From positions 1 through 64,000 of the forward strand of contig CAKTTY010000005.1 of the NCBI GenBank assembly GCA_934617065.1: 64,000 nt of DNA. Reading direction: 5' to 3'. The position numbers were made by a program, and so were the translations under genes. The notes below the pieces were generated by a model. That model was not told the origin of the DNA and did no database searches. It saw only the letters and a program-made list of their open reading frames with translations. Source of the stretch: an uncultured Eggerthellaceae bacterium (lineage in GTDB: Bacteria; Actinomycetota; Coriobacteriia; Coriobacteriales; Eggerthellaceae). Positions 45,066 to 54,925 of this stretch are shown here, one piece after another. Within the stretch, counting starts at the first letter, position 1. Each line of letters opens with the position of its first letter.

Positions 45066-46175
45066 ATGCGCATAGTGCTTTCAGGCGGTGGCACCGCTGG
45101 TCATATCAACCCTGCACTCGCATTAGCGGAAGTTCTTATCGAGCGCGGCCATGAGGTGATGTATGCAGGCACGCCTAACGGTGTTGAATCGAAGCTGGTT
45201 CCTGCTGCTGGCATTCCCTTTAAGGGGTTCGAGGCGGCGGGCTTTGATCGCAGCCATCCTTTGTCCTTGGCTAAAGGCCTACGCAAGATCTCGAAGTCCT
45301 CAAAGCTGGCAGTGAAGTGGTTTCTGGACATTCGCCCCGATGTGGTTGTGGTATTCGGCGGTTATGTGTGCCTGCCGGTAGCCCAGGCTGCAAAGCGCAT
45401 GGGCATCCCCGTGGTAATCCACGAGCAGAATTCCGTTATGGGCATGGCAAACGACTTCATCTCGAAAGACGCCACTGCCGTATGCCTGACCTACAAGGCT
45501 GCCGGCCATGGCGTTAAAGATCAGTCGAAGGTTTTGGTTACCGGTAACCCCGTGCGTTCTTCTGTGCTTAAGGCAACGCGCGAAGAGGGTCGCGATTATC
45601 TTGGGATCCCTCAAGACGCCACGATGCTCTTGGTATTTGGTGGTAGTTTGGGCGCGCGTCACATCAATACGGCTCTTGTTGCCATGAAGGATCAGCTTCT
45701 GGCTATGGACGACGTGTATGTGGTGCATATTACCGGCCCGAAAGAACTCGATACGGTAACCGAAGCGCTTTCCCTTACCGACGAAGAGAAGAAGCGCTAT
45801 TTCGCTATGGGATATCAGGATCATATGGGCGAAACTCTTGCCGCTGCCGACCTGGTAGTTTCCCGTGCCGGGGCGTCGTCGCTGGCTGAGATCTCGGCGC
45901 GTTGCATCCCTTCGGTGCTCATTCCGTTCCCTTATGCCACCGCCGACCATCAAACGGTTAATGCTTCGGAGTATGTTGGCCGAGGGGCTGCGGTGTTGGT
46001 CGAGGACGACAAGGTCGAAGACCCCGAATTCGCCGATAAGGTATTTGAGCTGCTTCGTAACCCCGAAGAGCGAGCAAAAATGAGTGAAGCGGCTGCCAGC
46101 TTCGAAACCCAGGATGCGGCAAACAAGCTTGGTGACGTAGTCGAACTCGTTGGCTTGGAGCGTAAGAACAAATAG
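45066..46175 (+). CDS. murG: Lipid II synthase MurG (GT-B glycosyltransferase)
   Basis: The 369-residue enzyme adds GlcNAc to lipid I on the inner face of the membrane. It shows the N-terminal GGGTAGHINPALALAE loop, HEQNSVMGMAND, VFGGSLGARHINTAL and, in the C-terminal half, SRAGASSLAEISA and PYATADHQTVNA. AAAGGAGG lies before the ATG. It is followed by an 84-bp gap before murC, long enough to hold an internal promoter. Confidence 0.96.
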   Translation: MRIVLSGGGTAGHINPALALAEVLIERGHEVMYAGTPNGVESKLVPAAGIPFKGFEAAGFDRSHPLSLAKGLRKISKSSKLAVKWFLDIRPDVVVVFGGYVCLPVAQAAKRMGIPVVIHEQNSVMGMANDFISKDATAVCLTYKAAGHGVKDQSKVLVTGNPVRSSVLKATREEGRDYLGIPQDATMLLVFGGSLGARHINTALVAMKDQLLAMDDVYVVHITGPKELDTVTEALSLTDEEKKRYFAMGYQDHMGETLAAADLVVSRAGASSLAEISARCIPSVLIPFPYATADHQTVNASEYVGRGAAVLVEDDKVEDPEFADKVFELLRNPEERAKMSEAAASFETQDAANKLGDVVELVGLERKNK

Positions 46176-46259
46176 CATCTGCCTGCGCAGAAGTTGTGAT
46201 GCTGCGCGGTGTTCAGGGGCATTTCTATACAATGAAGAGCGATCTCAAGGAGGCTATTC

Positions 46260-47678
46260 GTGGCAGAGTATCGCATTAATAAAGTTCATTTCATCGGCAT
46301 TGGCGGAGTTGGCATGAGCGGTATTGCTCGTGTTGCAAAGGAAAAGGGCATGGAAGTGTCCGGTTCCGATCTTCGCGAAAGCCGCTATACCCAGCAGCTG
46401 CGTGAGGCGGGCGTTAAGATCTTTATCGGTCAGAGCGCGTCCAATCTCGAAGGGCTCGATCCCGACGTAGTGGTGGTTTCCACTGCTATTCTTGAAAACA
46501 ACGCTGAGCTTATCGAGGCAAAGAAACGCAACTTGCCTATCTGGCATCGTGCCAAGATGCTGGCTGCGCTGGGCGTTGGGCACGATACGTTGGCTGTTGC
46601 TGGTACGCATGGCAAAACCACCACGTCTTCTATGCTGGCTTCCACTCTTGATGCCATGGGCTTCGATCCCACGTTCCTTATCGGCGGCATCGTTCGTGCC
46701 TACGGTTCGAATGCGCATTGCGGAAAAGGCGAATACTATGTGGTAGAAGCTGACGAGAGCGATAAATCGTTTACGTATCTCGACCCCACTTCAGTGCTTG
46801 TTACCAACATCGAAGCTGACCATCTTGACCACTACAGCGGGTTGGATGAAATCTACCAGCTGTTTGGCGATTTCATGGGCTCGGTTCATGAAGATGGCTG
46901 CTGCGTGGTGTGCGGTGAGGATGCCGGCTTGGTGGAAACCGCTAAGAAAACGGGCAAGAAGGTGCTTACCTACGGTTTCTCCGAGGAATGCGACACAGTT
47001 GTTTCCCAGTACGAAACGCATGGGGTGTCAATCTCCTTTACCGTTACGTTGCCCGATGGCACCGCGCTTCCCTGCAGCATAAAGCAGAACCCCGGTCGTC
47101 ATAACGCGCTCAACGCAGCAGGCGTGCTCACGCTTTTGATGACGCGTGGCGTGGATATGCAGAAGGCTGCAGAGGCTCTTTCTGGATTCATGGGTGTACG
47201 TCGTCGCTTCGATTTGGTCGGAGAGGCCGATGGCGTTACGATCCTCGACGACTATGCCCACCATCCAACCGAAATCGCTGCAACTATCGCTGCAGCTAAA
47301 GAGCTTGATTTCAAACGCGTGTGTGTGGTGTTCCAGCCGCATCGCTATTCGCGCATCCGCCTGTTCACCGAAGTACTGAAAGACGAGTTCGGCAAAGCGT
47401 TTGATCAGGCCGACATGGTGACATTCTTGGACGTCTATCCTGCTGGTGAAACTCCGGTTCCAGGCGTAACAGGCAGGACGTTCATGCAGCCGATCTATGA
47501 CAATCCAAATCACCCCGCCGATCTCAACTATGTGGATCGTCGCATGCAGGTGGTTCCGTTCTTGGCGGAAAAGCTTCAGCCGGGCGACTTGATCATCACA
47601 ATGGGTGCAGGCGATGTGACTTCTGTCGGCCCTGAGCTTTTGGCGGCATTGCAGGAGCGCGAAAAGAGCCGCAAATAA
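46260..47678 (+). CDS. murC: UDP-MurNAc:L-Ala ligase MurC
   Basis: The 472-residue ligase starts with HFIGIGGVGMSGIARVA, typical of MurC. The ATP loop AVAGTHGKTTTSSML, EADESDKSFTYL, RRFDLVGEADGV and DDYAHHPTEIAATI follow. It begins the stem peptide by adding L-Ala. The GTG start follows AAGGAGG, and the stop overlaps the murB start by one base (TAATG). Confidence 0.96.
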   Translation: MAEYRINKVHFIGIGGVGMSGIARVAKEKGMEVSGSDLRESRYTQQLREAGVKIFIGQSASNLEGLDPDVVVVSTAILENNAELIEAKKRNLPIWHRAKMLAALGVGHDTLAVAGTHGKTTTSSMLASTLDAMGFDPTFLIGGIVRAYGSNAHCGKGEYYVVEADESDKSFTYLDPTSVLVTNIEADHLDHYSGLDEIYQLFGDFMGSVHEDGCCVVCGEDAGLVETAKKTGKKVLTYGFSEECDTVVSQYETHGVSISFTVTLPDGTALPCSIKQNPGRHNALNAAGVLTLLMTRGVDMQKAAEALSGFMGVRRRFDLVGEADGVTILDDYAHHPTEIAATIAAAKELDFKRVCVVFQPHRYSRIRLFTEVLKDEFGKAFDQADMVTFLDVYPAGETPVPGVTGRTFMQPIYDNPNHPADLNYVDRRMQVVPFLAEKLQPGDLIITMGAGDVTSVGPELLAALQEREKSRK

Positions 47679-48622
47679 TGGCTGCTCGCCATGCCTCTGA
47701 GTTGGAGCTTCTTCGTTTCGACGATGAGTTCGAGGGAGACATAAGGCTCAACGAGCCTATGGCTCGCCATACCACCTACCGTATCGGTGGGCCTGCTCAT
47801 GCGTACGCCCAAGTGAATAGCATAGCCGCTTTGGCCACTGTGCTGAAAGTGTGCGCCGACGAGGGGCTTTCGTGGTTTGTCTCCGGCAAGGGGTCGAACC
47901 TCCTCGTGTCGGACGAAGGGTATCCGGGCGTGGTTATCGCATTGGCCGGAGAATTTAGGGCGTGGCAGTTCGACGAAGAAGAAGGCACGGTGGTCGTAGG
48001 TGCGGGCACCATGCTTTCCCGCTTGGTGCAGGAGGCCTTCCACCATGGCTTTTCCGGGATGGAATTTGCCGTGGGAACGCCAGGTACGGTAGGAGGGGCC
48101 CTGGTCCAGAACGCGGGTACCGCTCAAGATTGGATTGGCTCGCGCGTCGTTTCGGTCACCACATTCAATGCGGAACGTGGTCTTCGGCGCTATGTTGCTT
48201 CTGAGCTTTCCTGGGGATATCGCTCTTCGTCGTTTTCTTCCGATGAAGTGATCGTCGAATGCGAGCTTCGTTTGCAGAAAGCATTTTCAAGCGCGGTATC
48301 GGAGCGCATGAATTCCTTGCTTTCGCGCAGAAAGGAAAGTCAGCCGCTCGAATATCCAACGTGCGGCAGCGTCTTCATGAATCCAGAAGGCGAATCGGTT
48401 GGCAAGCTCATCGAGGACGCTGGTTTGAAGGGTAAGCGCTGCGGCGATGCTCAGGTGTCCGAAAAGCACGCCAATTTCATTGTGAACAGGGGCAGCGCCA
48501 CAGCGCAAGACGTGGCGACGCTTATCAAAGAAGTGCGACTAGAGGTTAGGAGGCGATATGGCATCGAACTCCAGACGGAGGTCAAGTTCCTCGGGTTCCC
48601 GAGCGGTTTCTTCGAGGAATAG
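47678..48622 (+). CDS. murB: UDP-MurNAc synthesis reductase MurB
   Basis: The 314-residue FAD enzyme reduces UDP-GlcNAc-enolpyruvate to UDP-MurNAc. It has HTTYRIGGPAHAYA, GKGSNLLVSDEG (FAD pyrophosphate region), GTPGTVGGALVQNAG, and CGSVFMNPEGESVGKLIE with the catalytic Ser/Cys area, ending in VSEKHANFIVN and LQTEVKFLG. The start overlaps the murC stop, and its last 65 bp overlap the start of ftsQ. Confidence 0.95.
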   Translation: MAARHASELELLRFDDEFEGDIRLNEPMARHTTYRIGGPAHAYAQVNSIAALATVLKVCADEGLSWFVSGKGSNLLVSDEGYPGVVIALAGEFRAWQFDEEEGTVVVGAGTMLSRLVQEAFHHGFSGMEFAVGTPGTVGGALVQNAGTAQDWIGSRVVSVTTFNAERGLRRYVASELSWGYRSSSFSSDEVIVECELRLQKAFSSAVSERMNSLLSRRKESQPLEYPTCGSVFMNPEGESVGKLIEDAGLKGKRCGDAQVSEKHANFIVNRGSATAQDVATLIKEVRLEVRRRYGIELQTEVKFLGFPSGFFEE

Positions 48623-49679
48623 GGTTTCTACCAGGCCCACTTCGGTAAAGGGTCGCCCCAGCCAGGGTCGCACTTTACGCAGTTCGCAGCGTTCTGGCTA
48701 TGCCTCCGCTCCCGCACCGCGTCCATCGGCGCGAAGGTCTGCCCAAACAAGTGCGCGTAGGCCGTCTTCAGGAAGCGGCGCGCGCTCAGGTCGCGGGAAC
48801 TCCGCTTATCGGCAGAGCGGCGGGTACCGCGATGGCGATTTGCGTTCGGTAAGCGTTTCCGAAGTGCGCAACGCCTCGCGGTACAGCAAAGCGCGCACGG
48901 GATCATCGCGAAAGGTGATGGGGGTTTTCGTCACCATAGCGGTGCTGCTGGGGGTATTCGGCATCGGCGGGTTTGTGCTCTCGAATTCCGGAGCATTTGC
49001 GGTTGAACAGGTTACCGTTTCTGGCGCAGATCATCTTTCCGGCGATGAGCTTACCGAATTGGCCGCGGTACCCGCGGGCTCCACCTTGCTCAATGTCGAC
49101 GCAAATGGCATTGCTACAAGGCTGGCTACTAATCCGTGGGTGAAAAGCGTTTCGGTCGATCGTGTGTTTCCTAACACACTGAATCTAAACATCACTGAGC
49201 GAAGCATTTCCGCAGTGGTTGCCGTAACGGTTGATAGCTCGAATACGGTTGAGCGTTGGGCTCTTTCTTCCGATGGTATGTGGCTTACGAAGATTCCCGA
49301 CGACCGCAACAGTGCCGAAGGCAAGGCTTTGCCTGATTCGGTGTACAACGATGCGGAAAACGCGCTTGAGATCACCGATATCCCGTATGGGTCCACGCCG
49401 GAGGCCGGTTCCTATTGCAACAACTCAAATGTTGAGAACGCGTTGGGGGTAATCGACGGAATGACCACCGAACTGGCGGGCCAGGTTAAAAGCGTGGCAG
49501 CAGCCAGCAGCGATTCAACCACACTCACCTTGCAAAACGGCATCGAAATTGCCTTTGGAGACTCTAACGACATTCGCGACAAAGAGCGCGTGTGCCTGCA
49601 GCTCATGAAAGAGCACGAGGGGAAGATTTCGTATATAAATGTGCGTGTTGTGAATAAACCGGTTTGGCGCTCCGTTTAA
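48558..49679 (+). CDS. ftsQ: Divisome protein FtsQ with long basic N-terminus
   Basis: The 373-residue bitopic protein has a Ser/Arg-rich cytoplasmic tail of about 115 residues, one membrane helix (VMGVFVTIAVLLGVFGIGGFVL) and a POTRA domain (VEQVTVSGADHLSGDELTEL, NPWVKSVSVDRVFPNTLNLN), then the FtsQ beta domain. The ATG at 48558 lies inside murB behind a strong TTAGGAGG site. FtsQ bridges cytoplasmic and outer divisome parts. No ftsA follows before ftsZ. Confidence 0.9.
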   Translation: MASNSRRRSSSSGSRAVSSRNRVSTRPTSVKGRPSQGRTLRSSQRSGYASAPAPRPSARRSAQTSARRPSSGSGARSGRGNSAYRQSGGYRDGDLRSVSVSEVRNASRYSKARTGSSRKVMGVFVTIAVLLGVFGIGGFVLSNSGAFAVEQVTVSGADHLSGDELTELAAVPAGSTLLNVDANGIATRLATNPWVKSVSVDRVFPNTLNLNITERSISAVVAVTVDSSNTVERWALSSDGMWLTKIPDDRNSAEGKALPDSVYNDAENALEITDIPYGSTPEAGSYCNNSNVENALGVIDGMTTELAGQVKSVAAASSDSTTLTLQNGIEIAFGDSNDIRDKERVCLQLMKEHEGKISYINVRVVNKPVWRSV

Positions 49680-49702
49680 CGCCTAGCAGGAAGCTGGTTG
49701 TT

Positions 49703-49730
49703 TTGCAATCAGCAGGCCATTGTGTAAAAT
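49703..49730 (+). promoter_or_regulatory. Probable promoter of ftsZ
   Basis: TTGCAA (49703-49708), a 16-bp spacer and TAAAAT (49725-49730), 71 bp before the ftsZ ATG. Extra promoters directly before ftsZ are common in bacteria. Confidence 0.5.
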
Positions 49731-49801
49731 GATCCAAGTGTCTCCTGGGGCTTTCTGTCCTCGTGGGGCAGCGCTGAAATGAAATCGAAAGCGAGCACAT
49801 A

Positions 49802-50914
49802 ATGCAACAGATTCTTGGCAACGATAATCTTGCGGTTATCAAAGTTGTCGGCGTTGGCGGCGGCGGCACGAATGCCGTAAACCGCATGGTTGAAGCCGGC
49901 ATCAAAGGCGTTGAGTTCATCGCCGTAAATACCGACCGTCAGGCCCTTCTTCTTTCCGATGCTGATAAGACCATCCACATCGGCGAAGAAATTACCCGTG
50001 GCCTGGGCGCAGGCGCCAACCCCGAGGTTGGCTGTCAGGCGGCAGAGGAATCTCGTTCCGAGATTCGCGAAGCTCTTGCCGATGCCGACATGGTTTTCGT
50101 TACCGCAGGTGAAGGCGGCGGCACTGGTACCGGTGCAGCTCCTGTAGTTGCAGAAATCGCTCGCGAGGAAATTGGTGCCCTTACCGTTGGCATCGTAACC
50201 AAGCCCTTTAGCTTCGAAGGTCGTCTTCGTCGCAACCAGGCAGAGCAGGGTATCGACTATCTCTCTCAGAAGGTTGACACCCTCATCGTTATCCCGAACG
50301 ATCGTCTGCTTGAGATCGTGGAAAAGAAGACCAGCATGCTCGATGCATTCCGCATTGCCGACGACACGCTGCGTCAGGGTATTCAGGGCGTTACCGACCT
50401 CATTACCATTCCTGGCCTGATCAACCTTGACTTCGCCGACATCCGCACTGTTATGAAGGACGCGGGTACGGCAATGATGGGCATCGGCCTTGCTTCCGGC
50501 GACTCTCGTGCGTTGGATGCCGCACAGCAGGCAATCAACTCCAACTTGCTGGAAACCTCTATTGCGGGCGCTTCTCGCATCTTGTTCTCCATCGCCGGCG
50601 GTCCCGACTTGGCTCTTTCCGAGGTCGATGAAGCTGCTAAGGTCGTCGAAGCTGTTGCCGACGAAAACGCCAATATCATCTATGGCCAGATCGTTGACGA
50701 AGAACTGGGTGACACCATCCGTATCACGGTTATCGCAACTGGCTTCAAGGCTACGAGCTCTCAGCCCGCTATCGACTTCGGTCGCCGCGATAACGCATTC
50801 GGCTCTTCTACCGCTTCTGCTCAGAAAACCAGCAGCTCTCAGCGCCCGCTGTATCCTTCCGAGCCCCGCTTTGCCGATGAGGATTACATTCCCGATTTCC
50901 TGAAGCGTCAGTAA
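49802..50914 (+). CDS. ftsZ: Cell division GTPase FtsZ
   Basis: The 370-residue tubulin homologue polymerises into the division ring. It has [14 protein letters not shown], the GTP signature [17 protein letters not shown], the T7 loop [11 protein letters not shown] and a short C-terminal linker ending [11 protein letters not shown], the peptide that binds partners. In actinobacteria SepF, encoded 1.8 kb downstream, takes the role of the missing FtsA membrane tether. Confidence 0.98.
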   Translation: MQQILGNDNLAVIKVVGVGGGGTNAVNRMVEAGIKGVEFIAVNTDRQALLLSDADKTIHIGEEITRGLGAGANPEVGCQAAEESRSEIREALADADMVFVTAGEGGGTGTGAAPVVAEIAREEIGALTVGIVTKPFSFEGRLRRNQAEQGIDYLSQKVDTLIVIPNDRLLEIVEKKTSMLDAFRIADDTLRQGIQGVTDLITIPGLINLDFADIRTVMKDAGTAMMGIGLASGDSRALDAAQQAINSNLLETSIAGASRILFSIAGGPDLALSEVDEAAKVVEAVADENANIIYGQIVDEELGDTIRITVIATGFKATSSQPAIDFGRRDNAFGSSTASAQKTSSSQRPLYPSEPRFADEDYIPDFLKRQ

Positions 50915-50957
50915 ATTACATACTTGCATTGTTTGCTTTCAACGTAAGAAGGCTTTT

Positions 50958-51815
50958 ATGACGACCCTTGTTCTGCCCGACCCTGAGTTGACCAAGGGTC
51001 GTTTTGCGTCCATTTCCGCTTATTCCGACGAAGCGCTTTACGCTGCTACTGGCGTGCGCATTGCATTTACTACGCGCGAAGGCGGCGTGAGCGAAGGACC
51101 GTACGCTTCGCTCAACCTCGGCTCTCATGTGAAGGACGACCTTGTCAGCGTCCAGGAGAATCGCCGTCGCGTTCAACAGGCTTTTGCATGCGAAGACGCG
51201 CCTCTGTTTGTGCCGAATCAGGTTCACGGCGATGTGGTGCTTGGGTTGGGTGATCCTGAAAACATCGACGCGTCTCTTACGCCTGCCCAGGCGCGTGAAT
51301 TGGCGCTACAGGTGCAAGATGGTGCCGATGGGCTGGTGGTGCATGCCTCGAATACAGCAGCTCTCCTGTGCTATGCCGACTGCGTACCCGTTATCATTGT
51401 TTCCCCAACGGGGCGCTTTGCGGTAGTGCATGCGGGTTGGCGCGGGGTGGACAATCTTATTTCCGTGAAGGCGGTGCGCAGTATGGCGTATGCGGACGAA
51501 GCCCTGTTGGGTACCAACGCCGCTTCGACCTACAACGTCTATATTGGTCCGCATATTGGGCCAGAGTGCTTTGAGACGGGCGCCGATGTGCATGCTCGTT
51601 TCGTGTCTCAATTCGGGGAGGCGTGCGCTTTCGACGGTAGCCATATCGATTTGGCGGAAGGCATTCGCATCCAGCTTGATCAGGCGGGCGTAAGTCGTTC
51701 GCGTATCTGCGATTTAGCTAAATGCACGGTATGTGAGAATAGCGAATTCTTCTCATACCGCGGGCAGGGCGGTACCTGCGGACGCCATGGTGCCTTTGCC
51801 GTCAGGACCCGCTAA
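50958..51815 (+). CDS. pgeF: YfiH/PgeF laccase-domain family protein
   Basis: The 285-residue protein has FTTREGGVSEGPYASLNLGSH, CYADCVPVIIVSP and VVHAGWRGV, and NCS-like C-terminal CTVCENSEFFSYRGQGG. These are the metal-binding blocks of the DUF152/YfiH family. Members remove misadded L-Ser in place of L-Ala from UDP-MurNAc or act on purine nucleosides. A place between ftsZ and yggS is common in Gram-positive bacteria, so the peptidoglycan-editing role fits. Confidence 0.9.
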   Translation: MTTLVLPDPELTKGRFASISAYSDEALYAATGVRIAFTTREGGVSEGPYASLNLGSHVKDDLVSVQENRRRVQQAFACEDAPLFVPNQVHGDVVLGLGDPENIDASLTPAQARELALQVQDGADGLVVHASNTAALLCYADCVPVIIVSPTGRFAVVHAGWRGVDNLISVKAVRSMAYADEALLGTNAASTYNVYIGPHIGPECFETGADVHARFVSQFGEACAFDGSHIDLAEGIRIQLDQAGVSRSRICDLAKCTVCENSEFFSYRGQGGTCGRHGAFAVRTR

Positions 51816-51993
51816 CGCCCGATTCAGGCAGGGGGAGTGGTAGCTGGAAGTTCGTGCCGCTGTTTCTTTTGCTTGCAATCGAGGTGGGGATCGCGTCATT
51901 TTTGGTCTTCTGTTGCTGGTTCGTTGCTAAAAATATGTCTGGCAGCATGGTAGGCGCGGTATGCTAAAACGTAAATCGAAAGGAGCGCCCCCT

Positions 51994-52692
51994 ATGAGCA
52001 CGGCAACGAGATATAAGCATGTACGTTCTGAGGTTGACCAGGTTTGCAAGGAGCTTGGTCGCGACCCGGAAGAAGTGTTGCTTCTGGCTGTTTCCAAGAC
52101 GGTAGACGTTGACCAGGTGCAACTGGCTATCGATGCGGGCGCAAGGGCATTTGGCGAAAACCGTCCTGATGAACTGGTTCGCAAGCAAAAAGCCTTTCCT
52201 GATATGGAGTGGCATTTCATTGGTAACATCCAGTCGCGCCGCATTCCTGAAATTGTTTCTGCTGCTACGCTTATCCATTCGGTATGCAAGGAAGCGCATC
52301 TTGCCAAAATCGATGCTGCCGCTGCGGCAATCGGTAAGTGCCAGCGCGTTCTGCTTGAAGTCAACGTTTCGGGCGAGGAAAGCAAAAGCGGCTTTGAACC
52401 CAGCGAGGTTAAGGGCATTATCGAGCGTGCCCGTAGTCTTGAGCATGTTAAAATCGAGGGCCTTATGAGTATGGCGCCGCGTGCTGAAGAAGAGCTCATC
52501 AACATAACGTTTTCTGGCCTTGCTAACTTGGAAAATGAGCTTAATGGCACGTTTTCCCAGGAAGAGGGCACTGCTCGTTTGTCTGCTCTTTCTATGGGCA
52601 TGACCGAAGACTGGCCCGTGGCGTTGCGCTATGGTTCTACCATAGTGAGGATTGGGCGTGCTATTTTCAGCGATTCGTTCGAAAACGTGTAA
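51994..52692 (+). CDS. yggS: YggS/PLPBP-family PLP homeostasis protein
   Basis: The 232-residue TIM-barrel protein binds PLP through Lys in LLAVSKTVD. It shows FGENRPDELVRK, WHFIGNIQSRRI and the C-terminal SMGMTEDWPVALRYGSTIVRIG. It buffers PLP and amino-acid metabolism and has no known catalysis. I chose ATG 51994 behind AAAGGAG; the frame begins 11 codons earlier. It lies in the conserved ftsZ-pgeF-yggS-sepF order. Confidence 0.92.
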   Translation: MSTATRYKHVRSEVDQVCKELGRDPEEVLLLAVSKTVDVDQVQLAIDAGARAFGENRPDELVRKQKAFPDMEWHFIGNIQSRRIPEIVSAATLIHSVCKEAHLAKIDAAAAAIGKCQRVLLEVNVSGEESKSGFEPSEVKGIIERARSLEHVKIEGLMSMAPRAEEELINITFSGLANLENELNGTFSQEEGTARLSALSMGMTEDWPVALRYGSTIVRIGRAIFSDSFENV

Positions 52693-52736
52693 GGCAGCCT
52701 CTTTATTTGTTTGATTGATCAGAAGGGAAGACCATC

Positions 52737-53612
52737 ATGGATTTTCCGCGTCCCTCTATGTCGGCAAGTGAACTGTTCGGCGATTTGAAGGACAAGCTTG
52801 GTTTCGGCGGCGGTCGTTCGGATCGTCGTGACGATTACTACGATGATCCCTACTACGACGAGTATGCCGATTCCGAGCCAGCTCAGGGTTCTTATGATTC
52901 TGGTTACGACCCGGACACCTACGGCGATCCTTATGATCGCCTGGAATACACTACGCGTTCCACGGGCTCTTCTCGTCCTGCAAGTTCGCGATCGAGCCGC
53001 TTCTCTTCGGCTCAGTTGGTAAGCTCGGGCGACATTCGCGCAACTACGAGCGCTTATGGCGTATCCGATGTTGCCGCAAAGCCCACCATGGAGCTTCCCA
53101 GCGTGCCTCATCGCACGGAAGCTGAAGAAAAGGAATCGGTTTCCAAGATTGCTGAAGATTTCAGCATCCCTGCATCATCGTATACCGATTTCGTTTCGCC
53201 CTATAAGCAGAGCTCGTCTGCAAGTGCTTCTTCTTCGGCTGGCCTCGACTCCCTGTTCGCCCCATCTGCGGCTCCCTCCAGCTCTGTTTCTGGTTCGGCT
53301 GATGGTGTCAATGTGAACTCCGCCCATGGTACGAGTCTTGCTCGCGAGATTGTCGTCCTCAAGCCGGCGTCATATGAAGACGTATCCTCGATTGCTCAAT
53401 CGGTTCGTGCGGGCAAGATCGTGGTGCTGTATCTTCGCCAAACCGACCCGGCTCTTTCCAAGCGCGTACTTGATTTTTCGTTCGGCGTTGCTTCTGCCCT
53501 CACTGCGCAGGTTGATTGCCTTGCCGAGAAGACGTTCGTGGTCCTTCAGGGCAAAGAACTCACGCTCGAAGAGAAGCATAACCTGGCTAAACAGGGCGTG
53601 TTGAAGTCGTAG
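52737..53612 (+). CDS. sepF: Cell division protein SepF
   Basis: The 291-residue protein has the N-terminal membrane-binding segment MSASELFGDLKDKLGF. A long acidic and Ser-rich linker (about residues 25-195) leads to the C-terminal SepF domain (VVLKPASYEDVSSIAQSVRAG, LDFSFGVASALTAQ). SepF tethers FtsZ to the membrane. It is longer than the usual 150-220 residues because of the linker. yggT and divIVA follow, as in other actinobacteria. Confidence 0.92.
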   Translation: MDFPRPSMSASELFGDLKDKLGFGGGRSDRRDDYYDDPYYDEYADSEPAQGSYDSGYDPDTYGDPYDRLEYTTRSTGSSRPASSRSSRFSSAQLVSSGDIRATTSAYGVSDVAAKPTMELPSVPHRTEAEEKESVSKIAEDFSIPASSYTDFVSPYKQSSSASASSSAGLDSLFAPSAAPSSSVSGSADGVNVNSAHGTSLAREIVVLKPASYEDVSSIAQSVRAGKIVVLYLRQTDPALSKRVLDFSFGVASALTAQVDCLAEKTFVVLQGKELTLEEKHNLAKQGVLKS

Positions 53613-53655
53613 TCTTTCATAAGGTGCCCATTGCGAGCATAAGGAGTTTTAGTAC

Positions 53656-53922
53656 ATGATCAGCATGCTTTTGGTCAGCTTGGCCGATGCATACAGTTTT
53701 GTGATCTTCGTGTATGTGATGATGTCCTGGATCCCCATGGGTGGGGGCATCGTTACCGATGTTTACCATGCGCTGGGAAAGATCTGCGATCCGTTCCTTG
53801 ACCTGTTCAGGCGCTTTATTCCCCCTATTGGAGGAATGGTGGACGTTAGCCCAATCGTGGCATTGCTTGTGTTACAGTTTGGGGTACGTCTGATAGTAAA
53901 TTTTTTAGCTGTACTTATCTAA
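53656..53922 (+). CDS. yggT: YggT-family membrane protein
   Basis: The 88-residue protein has two hydrophobic helices around SWIPMGGGIVTDVYHALGKICDPFLDLFRRFIPP; the helix-PFLDLFRRFIPPIGG-helix core is the YggT signature. It follows sepF by 43 bp and precedes divIVA, the usual place. The biochemical role is unknown; homologues are linked to cell shape and osmotic tolerance. Confidence 0.9.
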   Translation: MISMLLVSLADAYSFVIFVYVMMSWIPMGGGIVTDVYHALGKICDPFLDLFRRFIPPIGGMVDVSPIVALLVLQFGVRLIVNFLAVLI

Positions 53923-53959
53923 CGCAGCTGTTTGAATAGCCAGATAAGGGGAGTTTTCT

Positions 53960-54808
53960 ATGGCCATCACCTCTTCCGACATCCAAAATCAGAGCTTCAA
54001 GATCGAGCGTCGCGGTTACGACGTTGACGAAGTAGATGTATTTCTCGAGCGCGTTGCTTCCGAAATCGATGACCTGAACGACGAAATTGCTCGTTTGCGC
54101 GTCCAGGTCAAAGAGGCGGCTTCTGCTTCTCGCACCGAGGTCATCTCCGAGCGTCCGGTTGCTGCGTCTGACGAAGAGTCTAAGCCTGCAGGCATCGACC
54201 CTGCCTTGGTCGCCGAGAAAGACGCCATGATCGCCGAACTCGAGGCGAAACTGCGTGACCGCAAGAGTGACGATACCGCTATTGCACAGGCTCTTATTGT
54301 TGCTCAGCGCACTGCCGATGAAATTGTTTCCAAGGCTAAGGCCGATGCTGGGCAGACCCGCCAGAACGCCGAAGATGAAGGCCGCCGCATCCTCGAGAAG
54401 GCCAATGCCGAGAAGCAGAAGGTCATCGATCATATCAATGAGCTTTCTTCCAGCCGCGAAAAGGTTCGCGAGCAGTACCAGGATATGTTGAAGGAATTCA
54501 TCGGCTCTGCAACCCAGCGTCTTGCCGAAATCGGTGGCGAGGTTACTGCCGGTATCGACATTCCTGCCGAATTGCTTGAAATGACTACGTTTGATGCTGC
54601 AAGCTCCGCTGGCACTCAGCAGAAAGTTGAGGCTGAAAAGCCCGCTGCTTCCACTTGGGAACCCAGCCCTGCTGTAGCAACCTACACTACGCCTACGGTA
54701 ACGCCTGGAGCCTCCGCTCCTGCAGCGCCGAAGCCTTCAGCCGCATCGAAGGATTTCTCCGGTTATGGCGATGCAGACGACACCTTCTCGTTTGACGATA
54801 TGGACTAG
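53960..54808 (+). CDS. divIVA: DivIVA-domain protein
   Basis: The 282-residue protein opens ITSSDIQNQSFKIERRGYDVDEVDVFLERVASEID (in two blocks here, DIQNQSFKIERRGYD and VDEVDVFLERVASEI), the membrane-curvature-binding DivIVA start. A coiled coil interrupted by an acidic linker (about 45-190) and a Pro/Ala-rich tail ending in YGDADDTFSFDD follow. DivIVA recruits pole and septum proteins. It ends the dcw cluster and is followed by a strong terminator. Confidence 0.92.
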   Translation: MAITSSDIQNQSFKIERRGYDVDEVDVFLERVASEIDDLNDEIARLRVQVKEAASASRTEVISERPVAASDEESKPAGIDPALVAEKDAMIAELEAKLRDRKSDDTAIAQALIVAQRTADEIVSKAKADAGQTRQNAEDEGRRILEKANAEKQKVIDHINELSSSREKVREQYQDMLKEFIGSATQRLAEIGGEVTAGIDIPAELLEMTTFDAASSAGTQQKVEAEKPAASTWEPSPAVATYTTPTVTPGASAPAAPKPSAASKDFSGYGDADDTFSFDDMD

Positions 54809-54810
54809 CA

Positions 54811-54840
54811 GAAAGGCTCGCTTACAGCGAGCCTTTCGTT
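54811..54840 (+). terminator. Rho-independent terminator after divIVA
   Basis: GAAAGGCTCGC and GCGAGCCTTTC form an 11-bp stem with loop TTACA, followed by GTTCGTTTG. It closes the dcw transcript. Confidence 0.88.
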
Positions 54841-54853
54841 CGTTTGAGACGCT

Positions 54854-54925
54854 ATGACGCTGCGCAGTTTGGTTGCGCCGTCCTAACGGACAGCGCAAGT
54901 CATGCGAAGTGCAATGACGCTGCGC
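54854..54925. repeat. Direct repeats 60 bp apart
   Basis: ATGACGCTGCGC is present at 54854-54865 and again at 54914-54925, exactly 60 bp apart. The second copy runs into the large inverted repeat. Confidence 0.4.
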
